This document shows positions 41,745 to 49,837 of a stretch of DNA of 64,000 nt, piece after piece. Below the pieces are notes generated by a model. It was not told the origin of the DNA. It saw nothing but the letters and a program-made list of their open reading frames with translations, and did not search any database. Position numbers and translations under genes: made by a program. Numbering within the stretch: position 1 is the stretch's first letter; each line of letters begins with the position of its first letter. This DNA comes from G963665495 sp963677785 (GTDB lineage Bacteria; Desulfobacterota; Desulfovibrionia; Desulfovibrionales; Desulfovibrionaceae): assembly GCA_963677785.2 (NCBI GenBank), contig CAXXDH010000001.1, positions 1-64,000 on the forward strand, in the 5' to 3' direction.

Positions 41745-42646
41745 AGATCGCCATCCTTTCCCGCAAACCCGAATTGTATTCCACCCAGGCCCTGGCCGAC
41801 GCCGCCAAGGAGCGCGGTCACACTGTACGTATCATTGATCCGTTGCGCTGCTACATGAACATTACGTCCAACCGGCCGTCCATCAGCTACAAAGGGGACA
41901 AGCTCACCGACATCGACGCGGTCATTCCGCGTATCGGCGCGTCCATCACTTTTTACGGCACCGCTGTTGTCCGGCAGTTCGAGATGATGGGCGTCTACTG
42001 CCTGAACGAATCCGTGGCCATCACCCGTTCGCGCGACAAGCTGCGCAGCCTGCAGCTTCTGGCCCGCAAAGGAATCGGTCTTCCCGTGACCGGTTTCGCC
42101 CATTCAACGGTCTACACCGAGGATCTCATCGAGATGGTGGGCGGCGCGCCCCTGGTGGTCAAATTGCTGGAGGGCACCCAGGGTATCGGCGTGGTGCTCT
42201 GCGAGACAAAGTCCGCCGCCGAAAGCGTCATTGAGGCCTTTCGCGGATTGAAGACCAATATCCTGGTGCAGGAATTCATCAAAGAGGCCGACGGAGCGGA
42301 TATCCGCTGTTTCGTGGTCGGCGACAAGGTGGTGGCTTCCATGAAGCGCAAGGGCAAGGAGGGCGACTTCCACTCCAACCTGCATCGCGGCGGTACGGCC
42401 AAGAACGCCCGGATCACGCCGGAAGAGCGCTCCACAGCGGTACGCTCCAGCCGGATAATGGGCCTCAACGTGGCCGGGGTGGATATTCTGCGCTCCAACC
42501 ATGGCCCCGTGGTCATGGAGGTCAATTCCTCGCCCGGCCTGGAAGGGATCCAGTCCGTGACCGGCAAAAACGTGGCCGATATGATCATCGAATACATCGA
42601 AAAAAACGCCAAACAAGGAAAAAATCGCACCAAGGGCACGGGGTAG
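41741..42646 (+). CDS. rimK: RimK-type ATP-grasp amide ligase
   Basis: RimK ligases add amino acids such as glutamate to a C-terminal carboxylate (classically ribosomal protein S6). The 301-residue protein is full length. It starts MKIAILSRKPELYST; the ATP-grasp part has LVVKLLEGTQGIGVVLCE, FIKEADGADIRCFVVGDKVVA and MEVNSSPGLEGI, all expected. The neighbouring protease and aspartoacylase-like gene are a recurrent RimK context. The substrate here is unknown. Confidence 0.93.
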   Translation: MKIAILSRKPELYSTQALADAAKERGHTVRIIDPLRCYMNITSNRPSISYKGDKLTDIDAVIPRIGASITFYGTAVVRQFEMMGVYCLNESVAITRSRDKLRSLQLLARKGIGLPVTGFAHSTVYTEDLIEMVGGAPLVVKLLEGTQGIGVVLCETKSAAESVIEAFRGLKTNILVQEFIKEADGADIRCFVVGDKVVASMKRKGKEGDFHSNLHRGGTAKNARITPEERSTAVRSSRIMGLNVAGVDILRSNHGPVVMEVNSSPGLEGIQSVTGKNVADMIIEYIEKNAKQGKNRTKGTG

Positions 42647-42692
42647 ACCTTGGTTACGAATTTATAGGAAAAAGCAACCGCTTAATTTCCTT

Positions 42693-42755
42693 AAAAGTTT
42701 TTGGAGGTTCTCAGGGACTTTTTTACAAAAAAGCTCCCTGAGCCGCCGGAGGCAT
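42693..42755 (+). repeat. Hairpin leader element, copy 2
   Basis: This is the same element as 4975-5035: AAAAGTTTTTGG, then a hairpin (CTCAGGGA 42710-42717 with TCCCTGAG 42735-42742, plus an inner T6/A6), then GCCGCCGGAGGCAT. The stem bases differ from copy 1 but still pair. Confidence 0.75.
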
Positions 42756-42766
42756 CAAAAAACACC

Positions 42767-43828
42767 ATGAAGCGTCCGTATTTTTCCATTGGCGGGGTTG
42801 AGATAGCACCCGGTACGCGGCGTACGGTGGATATCGCCGTGGCTGGTTTGTACGACCGCTCCGAGCTGTCCATGAGCGTGCACGTGGTGCACGGGCGCAG
42901 TTCGGGACCGGTGTTGTTTGTTTCGGCGGCCGTACATGGGGACGAGCTCAACGGCGTGGAGATCATCCGGCGGCTGCTGCGGATGAAGCTGCTCAAATCC
43001 TTGCATGGCACGCTGCTGGCCGTGCCGGTGGTCAATGCGTTCGGGTTCATCAGCGGTTCGCGCTATCTGCCGGACAGGCGCGATTTGAATCGCTTTTTCC
43101 CAGGATCGGGCAAAGGGTCGTTGACCAGCCGCCAGGCCGCGAAGTTCATGGAAGAGATCGTGGACCGCTCCAGCCACGGCATAGATATGCACACGGGCAG
43201 CGGCTTTCGGTATAATTTGCCCCAGATCCGCGCGTATCTGGGGGACGAGCGTACGCGGGAGATGGCTCTGGCGTTCGGCGCGCCCGTGGTCATGGATTCG
43301 AATCTGCGGGATGGCTCCCTGCGCCAGGCCGCTTTGGAACGCGGCATTCCCATGCTGCTGTATGAGGGCGGTCAGGCCATGCGCTTCGACGAGATTCCCA
43401 TCCGCGCGGGCCTGCGCGGCGTAGTACGTGTGATGCGCCATCTGGGCATGCTGCAGGCGGCGAAAAGGCGGGGCAAAAGCGTGGTCATTCCCATAGTCTC
43501 GGAGCATTCCACCTGGGCCAGGGCGGGATCCAGCGGCATTTTTCTGCACCGTACGGGCCTGGGCAAGATCGTGCGCAAGGGGAGCCCCCTGGGCGTGGTG
43601 ACCGACCCCTTTGGCGAGCACGAAACTCCGTCGCTTGCGCCCCTGGACGGCATTGTCATCGGCCGTCTGGAAAGCCCGCTGGTGCATACGGGCGACGCGG
43701 TCTGCCACGTGGCCGCGATTACGGACACAAGCGCGGCTGCGGAGGCTCTGGAAAATTTTCAGCGCGAGTACGAATTGGACGCTGAAACGCAGACTCCCGG
43801 CAGCGATCAGGACGGCCCTGCGGGCTGA
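42767..43828 (+). CDS. Succinylglutamate desuccinylase/aspartoacylase-like zinc enzyme
   Basis: This M14-like zinc hydrolase has 353 residues. Zinc ligands are H57 and E60 in AAVHGDELNG, and H141 in GIDMHTGS. DRRDLNRFFPG near 102 is the substrate-carboxylate site motif. Family enzymes cleave N-acyl amino acids, and RimK neighbours of this type may remove ligated residues. I start at ATG 42767, since the frame upstream runs through the repeat element. Confidence 0.88.
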   Translation: MKRPYFSIGGVEIAPGTRRTVDIAVAGLYDRSELSMSVHVVHGRSSGPVLFVSAAVHGDELNGVEIIRRLLRMKLLKSLHGTLLAVPVVNAFGFISGSRYLPDRRDLNRFFPGSGKGSLTSRQAAKFMEEIVDRSSHGIDMHTGSGFRYNLPQIRAYLGDERTREMALAFGAPVVMDSNLRDGSLRQAALERGIPMLLYEGGQAMRFDEIPIRAGLRGVVRVMRHLGMLQAAKRRGKSVVIPIVSEHSTWARAGSSGIFLHRTGLGKIVRKGSPLGVVTDPFGEHETPSLAPLDGIVIGRLESPLVHTGDAVCHVAAITDTSAAAEALENFQREYELDAETQTPGSDQDGPAG

Positions 43829-43876
43829 AGAACGCCGCTCGTTTTTCTGCCAAACGCATTGTATTCTTTTCATGCT

Positions 43877-44359
43877 TTAAAAACGTTTGCGGTATAACCA
43901 CAAGTCGTCGCCTTCTCCGTAGTAATCCGGATAAATTTTTTGAAGATCAAAGCCGTGGAGTTCGTAAAAGCGCCTGCTCAGTGCGTACTGCGGCCGGGAT
44001 GATGTCTCCACCAGCAGCGTATGGCCCCCCTGGCCCCTGACTCGTTGCTCGGCCCGCTCCAACAGGAGCGAGCCGATGCCTTTGCCGCGCAGGAGTTCGT
44101 CCACGGCGATCCAATAGAGATGATGCGTGCCGGGCCTGTCGTCGTCAGGGCCGTGGCAGGCGTAGCCGCGCGTATGTCCGGTGTCGTCGCGGGCGAACAA
44201 AAAGTGGTATCCGGTGTCCCGTGCGCCTTTTTTCAGGGTCTCTTCGAGCATTTCCACGGCGATGTCCACTTCAGCATCCGAAAAGATGTTGTTGGAGACC
44301 ACAATCCGCCGGATATCGGCTGCGTCCGCGGGGGTTGGTTTTTCAGAAAACCGGCTCAT
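43877..44359 (-). CDS. GNAT-family N-acetyltransferase
   Basis: This 160-residue acetyltransferase starts MSRFSEKPTPADAADIRRI and overlaps the upstream ATP-grasp gene by 17 bp, which implies coupling. The acetyl-CoA loop is LLRGKGIGSLLLERAEQ. GHTLLVETSSRP and RRFYELHGFDLQ complete the GNAT pattern. It is the last gene of the kamA operon. Acetylation of beta-lysine or of its ligation product is inferred from context; it is shorter than known beta-lysine acetyltransferases. Confidence 0.88.
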   Translation of the reverse strand: MSRFSEKPTPADAADIRRIVVSNNIFSDAEVDIAVEMLEETLKKGARDTGYHFLFARDDTGHTRGYACHGPDDDRPGTHHLYWIAVDELLRGKGIGSLLLERAEQRVRGQGGHTLLVETSSRPQYALSRRFYELHGFDLQKIYPDYYGEGDDLWLYRKRF

Positions 44360-45410
44360 ATTCTTCCGCGGCATGCTGGCCGCCTCCGGAGTTTTTTGGC
44401 GAGCGCGGCCCCAGGGCTGCTCCGGCCTGGGCAATAAGCTGGATGCCCTCCGCGTAGGACAGGCCCTCCTGTTCGAGGGCAGCGGCAAAACCCGCATCCG
44501 GCGCAAGGCAGGGGTTGGCATTGACGTCGATGACCATGGGCTGCGCATCCGGACTATCCGGATCAAAGCGGAAGTCGATTCTGGCGTAGCCCCGCAGTCC
44601 GAAGGCCTTCCAGACCTTGCGGGCGCTGTCGCGTACGGCTTCCAACAGTCGCGTATCGGCCGCGTCAAAGTCATAGCTGCGGCTGATCCGCCTGTTGTCC
44701 GTTTCTAGGTCCCATTTGGAGGCGTAATCCATTATTTTCCAGTCGCCTGCCGCGTAGCCTTCAAAGAGCATCTCGGCGGGCGGGAGCAGCAGGGGGCTCT
44801 GCGCGGTTTCAAGTATGCCGATGTTGATTTCGCGGCCCGGAACATAGGCCTCGGCGAACCATTTGCCGCTGTGTGAGCGCATGCGCTGGCGCAGATACTG
44901 GAGCAGCTCGTTCCGGTCGGCCGCCTGCACCACTGAGGCATGGTCCAGGTTCCAGGAGGCGTGTTCGTCCACGGACTTGCAGATAAAGGTCCCGGACAAC
45001 TCGGGCAACCCGGATGGATTGCCGCCGAAATCGCACAAATCGTACCAATTCGGGGTGGGGATTCCCTGCGAACGCAGAATCTGTTTGGCCAGAAGCTTGT
45101 TGGTGGAAAGCCGCAGAGCTTCCGAATCCGATCCGGTGAAGGGAATCTCCAGCTCTTCAAGCATGGAGAGCAGCAGAGCCGCTCCGTTGTCGCTGCCCTC
45201 AAAGGATTCGATGAGGTTGAAGACCACGTGGGCGGATTCCTCACGGATGCTTTCCAGCGTGCGCCAGACATCCGCGCCGAGTTCGCGCGTGGTGACGCGG
45301 TGGCCTCTTTGTTTCAGGGCCTCAGCCACCGCGCGCGCCTGGACAAGGGTGTCGAGATTGTCCGGACCCGCGTCCGGCAATACCTGGTTGTGCAAAATGA
45401 CAATGCGCAT
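44343..45410 (-). CDS. D-Ala-D-Ala ligase-like ATP-grasp enzyme 1
   Basis: This 355-residue ATP-grasp ligase starts MRIVILHNQVLPDAGPDN. The ATP-grasp core includes LRLSTNKLLAKQIL, FAEAYVPGREINIGIL and GYARIDFRFDPDS with VIDVNANPCLAPDAG for the metal. The acceptor loop is unlike true D-alanine ligase. It is 8 bp downstream of ATP-grasp 2, so the pair looks co-translated. It forms an amide or peptide bond from a carboxylate through an acyl phosphate; the substrate is unknown. Confidence 0.88.
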   Translation of the reverse strand: MRIVILHNQVLPDAGPDNLDTLVQARAVAEALKQRGHRVTTRELGADVWRTLESIREESAHVVFNLIESFEGSDNGAALLLSMLEELEIPFTGSDSEALRLSTNKLLAKQILRSQGIPTPNWYDLCDFGGNPSGLPELSGTFICKSVDEHASWNLDHASVVQAADRNELLQYLRQRMRSHSGKWFAEAYVPGREINIGILETAQSPLLLPPAEMLFEGYAAGDWKIMDYASKWDLETDNRRISRSYDFDAADTRLLEAVRDSARKVWKAFGLRGYARIDFRFDPDSPDAQPMVIDVNANPCLAPDAGFAAALEQEGLSYAEGIQLIAQAGAALGPRSPKNSGGGQHAAEEYEPVF

Positions 45411-45418
45411 GAAATGCC

Positions 45419-46456
45419 TCACGCTACCATGGTCAGAGATTCGAGTTGGTTCTGCCGGCTGGGAATCGTGGAAACATGCCACGGGGCGAGCCGTTGCAGT
45501 GCCGATTCCAGAATCATGCCCATAAGTTTTTCAAAGGTGATGCCATGCATACGCGACAGAATGGGCAGGTCCGAGTGCACGGGGTTGAGGCCGGGCAGGG
45601 GATTGACTTCAATAAAATTGAGTCTGCCGCTGGCGTCCTGGCGCAGGTCCACCCGTCCGGCATCGCGCAGGCCGAGCGTACGGTAGGCTTGCAGCGCCAG
45701 ATCCACGGCTTCGAAATACAGTCCGTCGGAAACCGGGCGATAGCGTACGCGCGTTTCGTATTCTTCCTTGGTTTCGTAGCAGTAGATCTCGGGGCCTTCG
45801 GTCAGGTAGTTGATTTCCATGACTCCGAGGGCTGTGGCGGCGGCGCCCTGTCCCACAATGCCGATGGTTACTTCCCTGCCGGGCAGGAATTCTTCCACAA
45901 GCACGGGCTGGTTGTAGCGCTTGAGCAGTTTTTCGCAGACCACGCGCAGCTGGCCCGGGCTGGAGATCATGGAAAGTTCGCTGACGCCCTTGCTCGTGCC
46001 TTCAGCCACGGGTTTGGCAAACATACGCTCGCCGAAACCGTTAAATCCGTCCAGGTCCTCGAGTCGTTCCACCACCAGAAAGTCGGCGGTGGGCAGTCCG
46101 GCGTCGCGAATGACGCGTTTGGCCATGCCTTTGTGCAGAGTCAGCGCCATGACCATGGGGTCGGAAAAAACAGTGGGGATGGCGTAGGCGTCCAGCAGAG
46201 ACGGAATCAGGGATTCGCGCCCCAGTCCGTGCAGGCCCTCGGCAATGTTGAACACCAGCTCCCAACGGCATTCGGCGGCGAGGGCCTGGACCAGGTCCTG
46301 CGCATTGCCGATACGTTCGGTGTCATGTCCGAGCAGGCGGAGAGTCCGCTCGATGGCTTCTATGGTCTCTATTTTGTCGCATTCAGCCGTTGCTTCGTCG
46401 CTGTAGCCTTCTTCCAGGTAGCGGCTGCGCAAGTCAAAGGTAATGCCGATTTTCAT
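45419..46456 (-). CDS. D-Ala-D-Ala ligase-like ATP-grasp enzyme 2
   Basis: This 345-residue ATP-grasp protein starts MKIGITFDLRSRYLEEG. It has LTLHKGMAKRVIRDAGLPT, MFAKPVAEGTSKGVSE, LVEEFLPGREVTIGIVGQG and RVDLRQDASGRLNFIEVNPLP, which form the D-Ala-D-Ala ligase signature. It differs clearly from ATP-grasp 1, so the two probably make different bonds or use different substrates. It lies between kamA and ATP-grasp 1. Confidence 0.9.
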   Translation of the reverse strand: MKIGITFDLRSRYLEEGYSDEATAECDKIETIEAIERTLRLLGHDTERIGNAQDLVQALAAECRWELVFNIAEGLHGLGRESLIPSLLDAYAIPTVFSDPMVMALTLHKGMAKRVIRDAGLPTADFLVVERLEDLDGFNGFGERMFAKPVAEGTSKGVSELSMISSPGQLRVVCEKLLKRYNQPVLVEEFLPGREVTIGIVGQGAAATALGVMEINYLTEGPEIYCYETKEEYETRVRYRPVSDGLYFEAVDLALQAYRTLGLRDAGRVDLRQDASGRLNFIEVNPLPGLNPVHSDLPILSRMHGITFEKLMGMILESALQRLAPWHVSTIPSRQNQLESLTMVA

Positions 46457-46494
46457 GTCGCGTCCTTTTTTTCTGTATGGGTTGAAGTTGGCAG

Positions 46495-47865
46495 TCAGTG
46501 GCGCGACGGAAAATCCGCGACCTGGGTGGAGTTGTCACTGACTGCTCCCGCAGGTCGCTGTGGTGCGGCTTCCGGGTAGAGGTATGTGTTGCCGTTGTGG
46601 TTTCTGAGCAGCAGGCCCTCGGGCGAAGAACCCGCGATACTCTGCGGAAACAAAGGAATCTTGCCGCCGCCGCCGGGTGCGTCTATGACGTAGGTGGGCA
46701 CGGCGTAGCCCGTGGTGTGTCCGCGCAGTCCGGAAATGCATTCCAGTCCGCGTTCCACAGGCGTCCGGAAATGGGCCGATCCTTTGATCGGATCGCATTG
46801 GTAGAGGTAATAGGGTCTGACCCGCGCGCGCAGAAGTCCTTGAAAAAGGTGCTTCAGCGTTGCCACGTCATCATTGACGCCGTTAAGCAGAACGGTCTGG
46901 CTGCCCAGGGGAATGCCCGCGTCCGCCAGACGTTCGCAGGCCCGGACGCACTCAGGAGTCAGTTCCGTCGGATGGGTGAAATGCAGGCTCATCCAGAGCG
47001 GATGATGCGTCCGCAGCATTTTGACCAGCCCGGGCGTAATGCGCATGGGCAAAACAGCGGGGGTTTTGCTGCCGATACGGACCATTTCCAGATGCGGAAT
47101 CCGCCGCAGTTCGGTCAGGAGCCAGTTCAGGGCCTCGTCCGGCAGGGTCAGCGGATCTCCGCCCGAAAGCAAGACGTCGCGTATGGCGGGCGTGGCCGCG
47201 ATGTACTCGATGCCCCGGCGCCATTGGTCGCGGCTGATGGCCGCGTTCCCGGCGCGCCCGGCAAGACGCGAGCGTGTACAGTAGCGGCAGTAGGAGCCGC
47301 ATTCGCTGGCGACCAGAAACAAGGCCCTGTCCTGGTAGCGGTGCACAATGCCCGGCACGGGCGTGTCCCGGATTTCATCCAAGGGGTCCGCAGACTCGCC
47401 AGGACTGAACTGTAACTCGGCGGCGGTGGGAACCATGCACCGCCGCAGCGGCTGTTGCGGATCCTGCGGGTCAAGCAGCGTGGCGTAGTAGGGCGTCACG
47501 GCCACAGGCACGGGCCCGGCCTTTTCGTTCAGGCCGGCCAGCCCGTAAAGCTCTTCTTCGGAAAGATTCAGGAAACAGGCAAGGCTGTCGGCGTTTCGGA
47601 AGCGGTGCGCCATCTGCCAGCGCCAGTCTTCCCACTTCGTACGGGATATGTCGGGAAAGAGCCGCTTGCGGCGTTCCGGAGCGATTTCCGGAACACTCAT
47701 GGACATGTGAAAATGTTTTTTCCTGCGTTGCAGCTGAGCCGGAAAAATGCGCTTCTTGATAACATACAACTGTAGTTTTTCAATGTTCTTTCTGCTATGC
47801 CTGGACATTCCTCGCAATGGTTCAAGTGGTACGTCAGATTCATCCAGGGTTGTATATGATGTCAT
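46495..47865 (-). CDS. kamA: Lysine 2,3-aminomutase-like radical SAM enzyme
   Basis: KamA converts L-lysine to L-beta-lysine using SAM, a [4Fe-4S] cluster and PLP. The cluster motif is C189, C193, C196 (CGSYCRYC). The PLP lysine is K402 in DAPGGGGKIPLF. D358 (YQCDPIKG) and D395 (VIDAPGGGG) match the two Asp that recognise lysine in clostridial aminomutase. It has about 456 residues. GGAG spaced seven bases before ATG 47865 supports this long start; an in-frame GTG is at 47868. A basic N-terminal extension (about 20-55) is unusual. Confidence 0.93.
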   Translation of the reverse strand: MTSYTTLDESDVPLEPLRGMSRHSRKNIEKLQLYVIKKRIFPAQLQRRKKHFHMSMSVPEIAPERRKRLFPDISRTKWEDWRWQMAHRFRNADSLACFLNLSEEELYGLAGLNEKAGPVPVAVTPYYATLLDPQDPQQPLRRCMVPTAAELQFSPGESADPLDEIRDTPVPGIVHRYQDRALFLVASECGSYCRYCTRSRLAGRAGNAAISRDQWRRGIEYIAATPAIRDVLLSGGDPLTLPDEALNWLLTELRRIPHLEMVRIGSKTPAVLPMRITPGLVKMLRTHHPLWMSLHFTHPTELTPECVRACERLADAGIPLGSQTVLLNGVNDDVATLKHLFQGLLRARVRPYYLYQCDPIKGSAHFRTPVERGLECISGLRGHTTGYAVPTYVIDAPGGGGKIPLFPQSIAGSSPEGLLLRNHNGNTYLYPEAAPQRPAGAVSDNSTQVADFPSRH

Positions 47866-47897
47866 CACTATTCTCCAGAAAAAAACTGTATTTATAA

Positions 47898-48146
47898 TTA
47901 AAGAAATGTTATCTTGTCGATATCAAAAATGTATTTCTGGTTTTCAGTATCCAGAGAACAGATTAATTCTATTTTAAATCCTGAAAGACAGAGTAATATC
48001 TGCTTTTTTGGAGAGTCGCAGAAAAAGAATTCTTTCTCTCCATCTGCTGCAATAATGACATCTATCGCCTTTCCTTGCTTGTCCCAGGCAATGGGACAGA
48101 TAATTCCGACAATACGCACGTTGTTTGCATTGTCTTGATCTGCCAT
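47898..48146 (-). CDS. Small beta-rich protein of unknown function
   Basis: This 82-residue protein is the first gene of the kamA operon. After MADQDNANNVRIVGIICPI it alternates short hydrophobic strands (AIDVIIAADGEKEFFF, ILLCLSGFKIELICSL), an OB-fold-like pattern, ending in YIFDIDKITFL. AAGGAG precedes ATG 48146, and kamA starts 33 bp downstream. A carrier or regulatory role is possible but unsupported. There is no signal peptide. Confidence 0.75.
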   Translation of the reverse strand: MADQDNANNVRIVGIICPIAWDKQGKAIDVIIAADGEKEFFFCDSPKKQILLCLSGFKIELICSLDTENQKYIFDIDKITFL

Positions 48147-48174
48147 CACGGTTGCTTCTCCTTTTTTTGGGCGA

Positions 48175-48190
48175 AGCAAAAAAAGTGCCA
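48175..48190 (-). promoter_or_regulatory. Sigma-54 promoter of the kamA operon
   Basis: Reading the minus strand, TGGCAC-N5-TTGCT matches the -24/-12 consensus perfectly. It lies 29 bp before the ATG of the first operon gene. Possible activator sites upstream include the palindromes GGACGCGTCC (48303-48312) and GGAATAATTCC (48248-48258). Confidence 0.8.
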
Positions 48191-48349
48191 GATCTTTGTT
48201 GCAGAAAATAAGCGGGTTCAGGTTTGGGAGAAGCGGAAAAACAGGAAGGAATAATTCCGAAACAAAAAGGAAAAGTCGGCGCGTCTTTTGGTGAAAAATT
48301 CAGGACGCGTCCCTACTGCGGAGAAGCAGAAAGCAGTGAACAGTGCGGG

Positions 48350-49765
48350 TTATTTGAAATCCTGCTTGTGGATGCCATATTTGGTGAGCAGCTTGTGGAG
48401 CTGTCGCGGCGTGAGACCCGCGTGATCGGCGGACTTGTTGATTTTTCCCTTGAAGTCGCTGAGCAGCTGCACCAGGTAATGGCGCTCGGCTTCTTCCTTG
48501 GCCTGGTTGCGGAATTCCTTGAGCGTGACGCTCATATCCAGGGTGATGTTGGCCACAGGAGTTTCGCAATGGATGATTTCTTCAGGGAATACATCGGTTT
48601 GCAATATGTCGGAGTTTTCCAGGATAAAGGCGCGCTCGATGACGTTTTCGAGTTCCCGGACATTGCCGGGCCAGTTGTAGCAGCACAGGGCGTCGAGTAC
48701 GGCGGGGGAGGCCTTTGTGATGGTCTTGTGGTGCTCGCGGTTGAATTTTTCCAGGAACGAGCCGGTCAGGATGGGAATGTCCTCTTTTCGCTCCCGCAGG
48801 GGCGGGATGGAGATGGGAAAGACATTGAGCCGGTAGAACAGATCTTCCCGGAAACGGCCTTCCGCTACCATTTGCTTGAGGTCCATATTGGTGGCGGCGA
48901 TGACGCGTGCGCCCGCCTTAATTTCTGCTTCGCCGCCCACGCGTTGAAAGGTTTTTTCCTGCAGCACCTGCAACAGCTTGACCTGCGCCGCTGCGCTGAT
49001 GGTGCCGATTTCGTCCAGAAAGATCGTACCGCCGTAGGCCAGCTCGAATTTGCCGAGTTTGCGTTTGTAGGCGTTGGTAAAGGCGCCTTTTTCATGGCCG
49101 AAGAGTTCGCTTTCCACCAGCGTATCGGGAATGGCCCCGCAGTGGACGTGAATGAAGGGCTTGTCCCTGCGGATGCTGTGGTCGTGAATCAGCTTGGCAA
49201 TGACGCTCTTGCCCGTACCGGATTCGCCGGTGAGCAGCACCAGGGTGGAGGTGGGCGCCACGGCCTTGGCCTTGTTCAGGACGTTGTGCATCATGGCGCT
49301 GTTCGTCCGGGTGATGCCTGACGGGTCCTGGTTCCAGAAGCTGTCCTGGTAGTGGTCGATGACGGCCTCGAAGCGGATTTGCTCCGAAAGCGACTTGAGA
49401 ACGAAGCGGACTTCTTCTTCCACGATGGGGTAGCTGAGGTAGTTGTCCGCGCCGTGTTGCATGGCCTCCACGGATTGGCGGATATTTTCATGCGCCGCCA
49501 TGATCACCAGGGCGGCATTGGGGCGGCGATGTTTGATGGTGTTGATTACCCGGGCCGGAGAATCCAGCTTGAACTGGCGCATGGCCGCCTCGATGAACTC
49601 CATGTCCAGAAAAAGCGTGTCGCAGACGGGCTCTTCCAGCGCCGCGCTTAAATCCTCCGGTCTGGTCAAAGTGCGTACGGAAGAGCTGCCCGAGAAGCAG
49701 CGTTTCAGGCTTTCAATGGCTTGCTGGTTGGCGGTTGCGGCAAGAACGCAACGAATTGGTTTCAT
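48350..49765 (-). CDS. Sigma-54 activator with degenerate receiver domain
   Basis: This 471-residue NtrC-type protein sits just upstream of the sigma-54 promoter of the kamA operon. The receiver domain (1-125) keeps D54 (LFLDME) but lacks the N-terminal acidic pair (CVLAATANQQ), and the conserved Lys is Tyr112 (YLSYP), so phosphorylation is doubtful. The AAA+ domain has Walker A GESGTGKS (180-187). The sigma-54 loop is GAFTNA (227-232), not GAFTGA. A Fis-type helix-turn-helix ends the protein (LTPRQLHKLLTKYGI). GGAG precedes the ATG. An IS66 element lies 72 bp upstream of its start. Confidence 0.9.
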   Translation of the reverse strand: MKPIRCVLAATANQQAIESLKRCFSGSSSVRTLTRPEDLSAALEEPVCDTLFLDMEFIEAAMRQFKLDSPARVINTIKHRRPNAALVIMAAHENIRQSVEAMQHGADNYLSYPIVEEEVRFVLKSLSEQIRFEAVIDHYQDSFWNQDPSGITRTNSAMMHNVLNKAKAVAPTSTLVLLTGESGTGKSVIAKLIHDHSIRRDKPFIHVHCGAIPDTLVESELFGHEKGAFTNAYKRKLGKFELAYGGTIFLDEIGTISAAAQVKLLQVLQEKTFQRVGGEAEIKAGARVIAATNMDLKQMVAEGRFREDLFYRLNVFPISIPPLRERKEDIPILTGSFLEKFNREHHKTITKASPAVLDALCCYNWPGNVRELENVIERAFILENSDILQTDVFPEEIIHCETPVANITLDMSVTLKEFRNQAKEEAERHYLVQLLSDFKGKINKSADHAGLTPRQLHKLLTKYGIHKQDFK

Positions 49766-49837
49766 CTGATACTCCGAAACAGGGGCGCTCGATTTCCGGA
49801 CATGGCCGGTATCGCCATGTTCAACCGGTTTTTTTTA

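Noticed and set aside
43877..44674. Longer GNAT start at 44674
   Set aside because: The extra ~105 residues are a shadow of the upstream ATP-grasp gene in another frame and are not GNAT-like.
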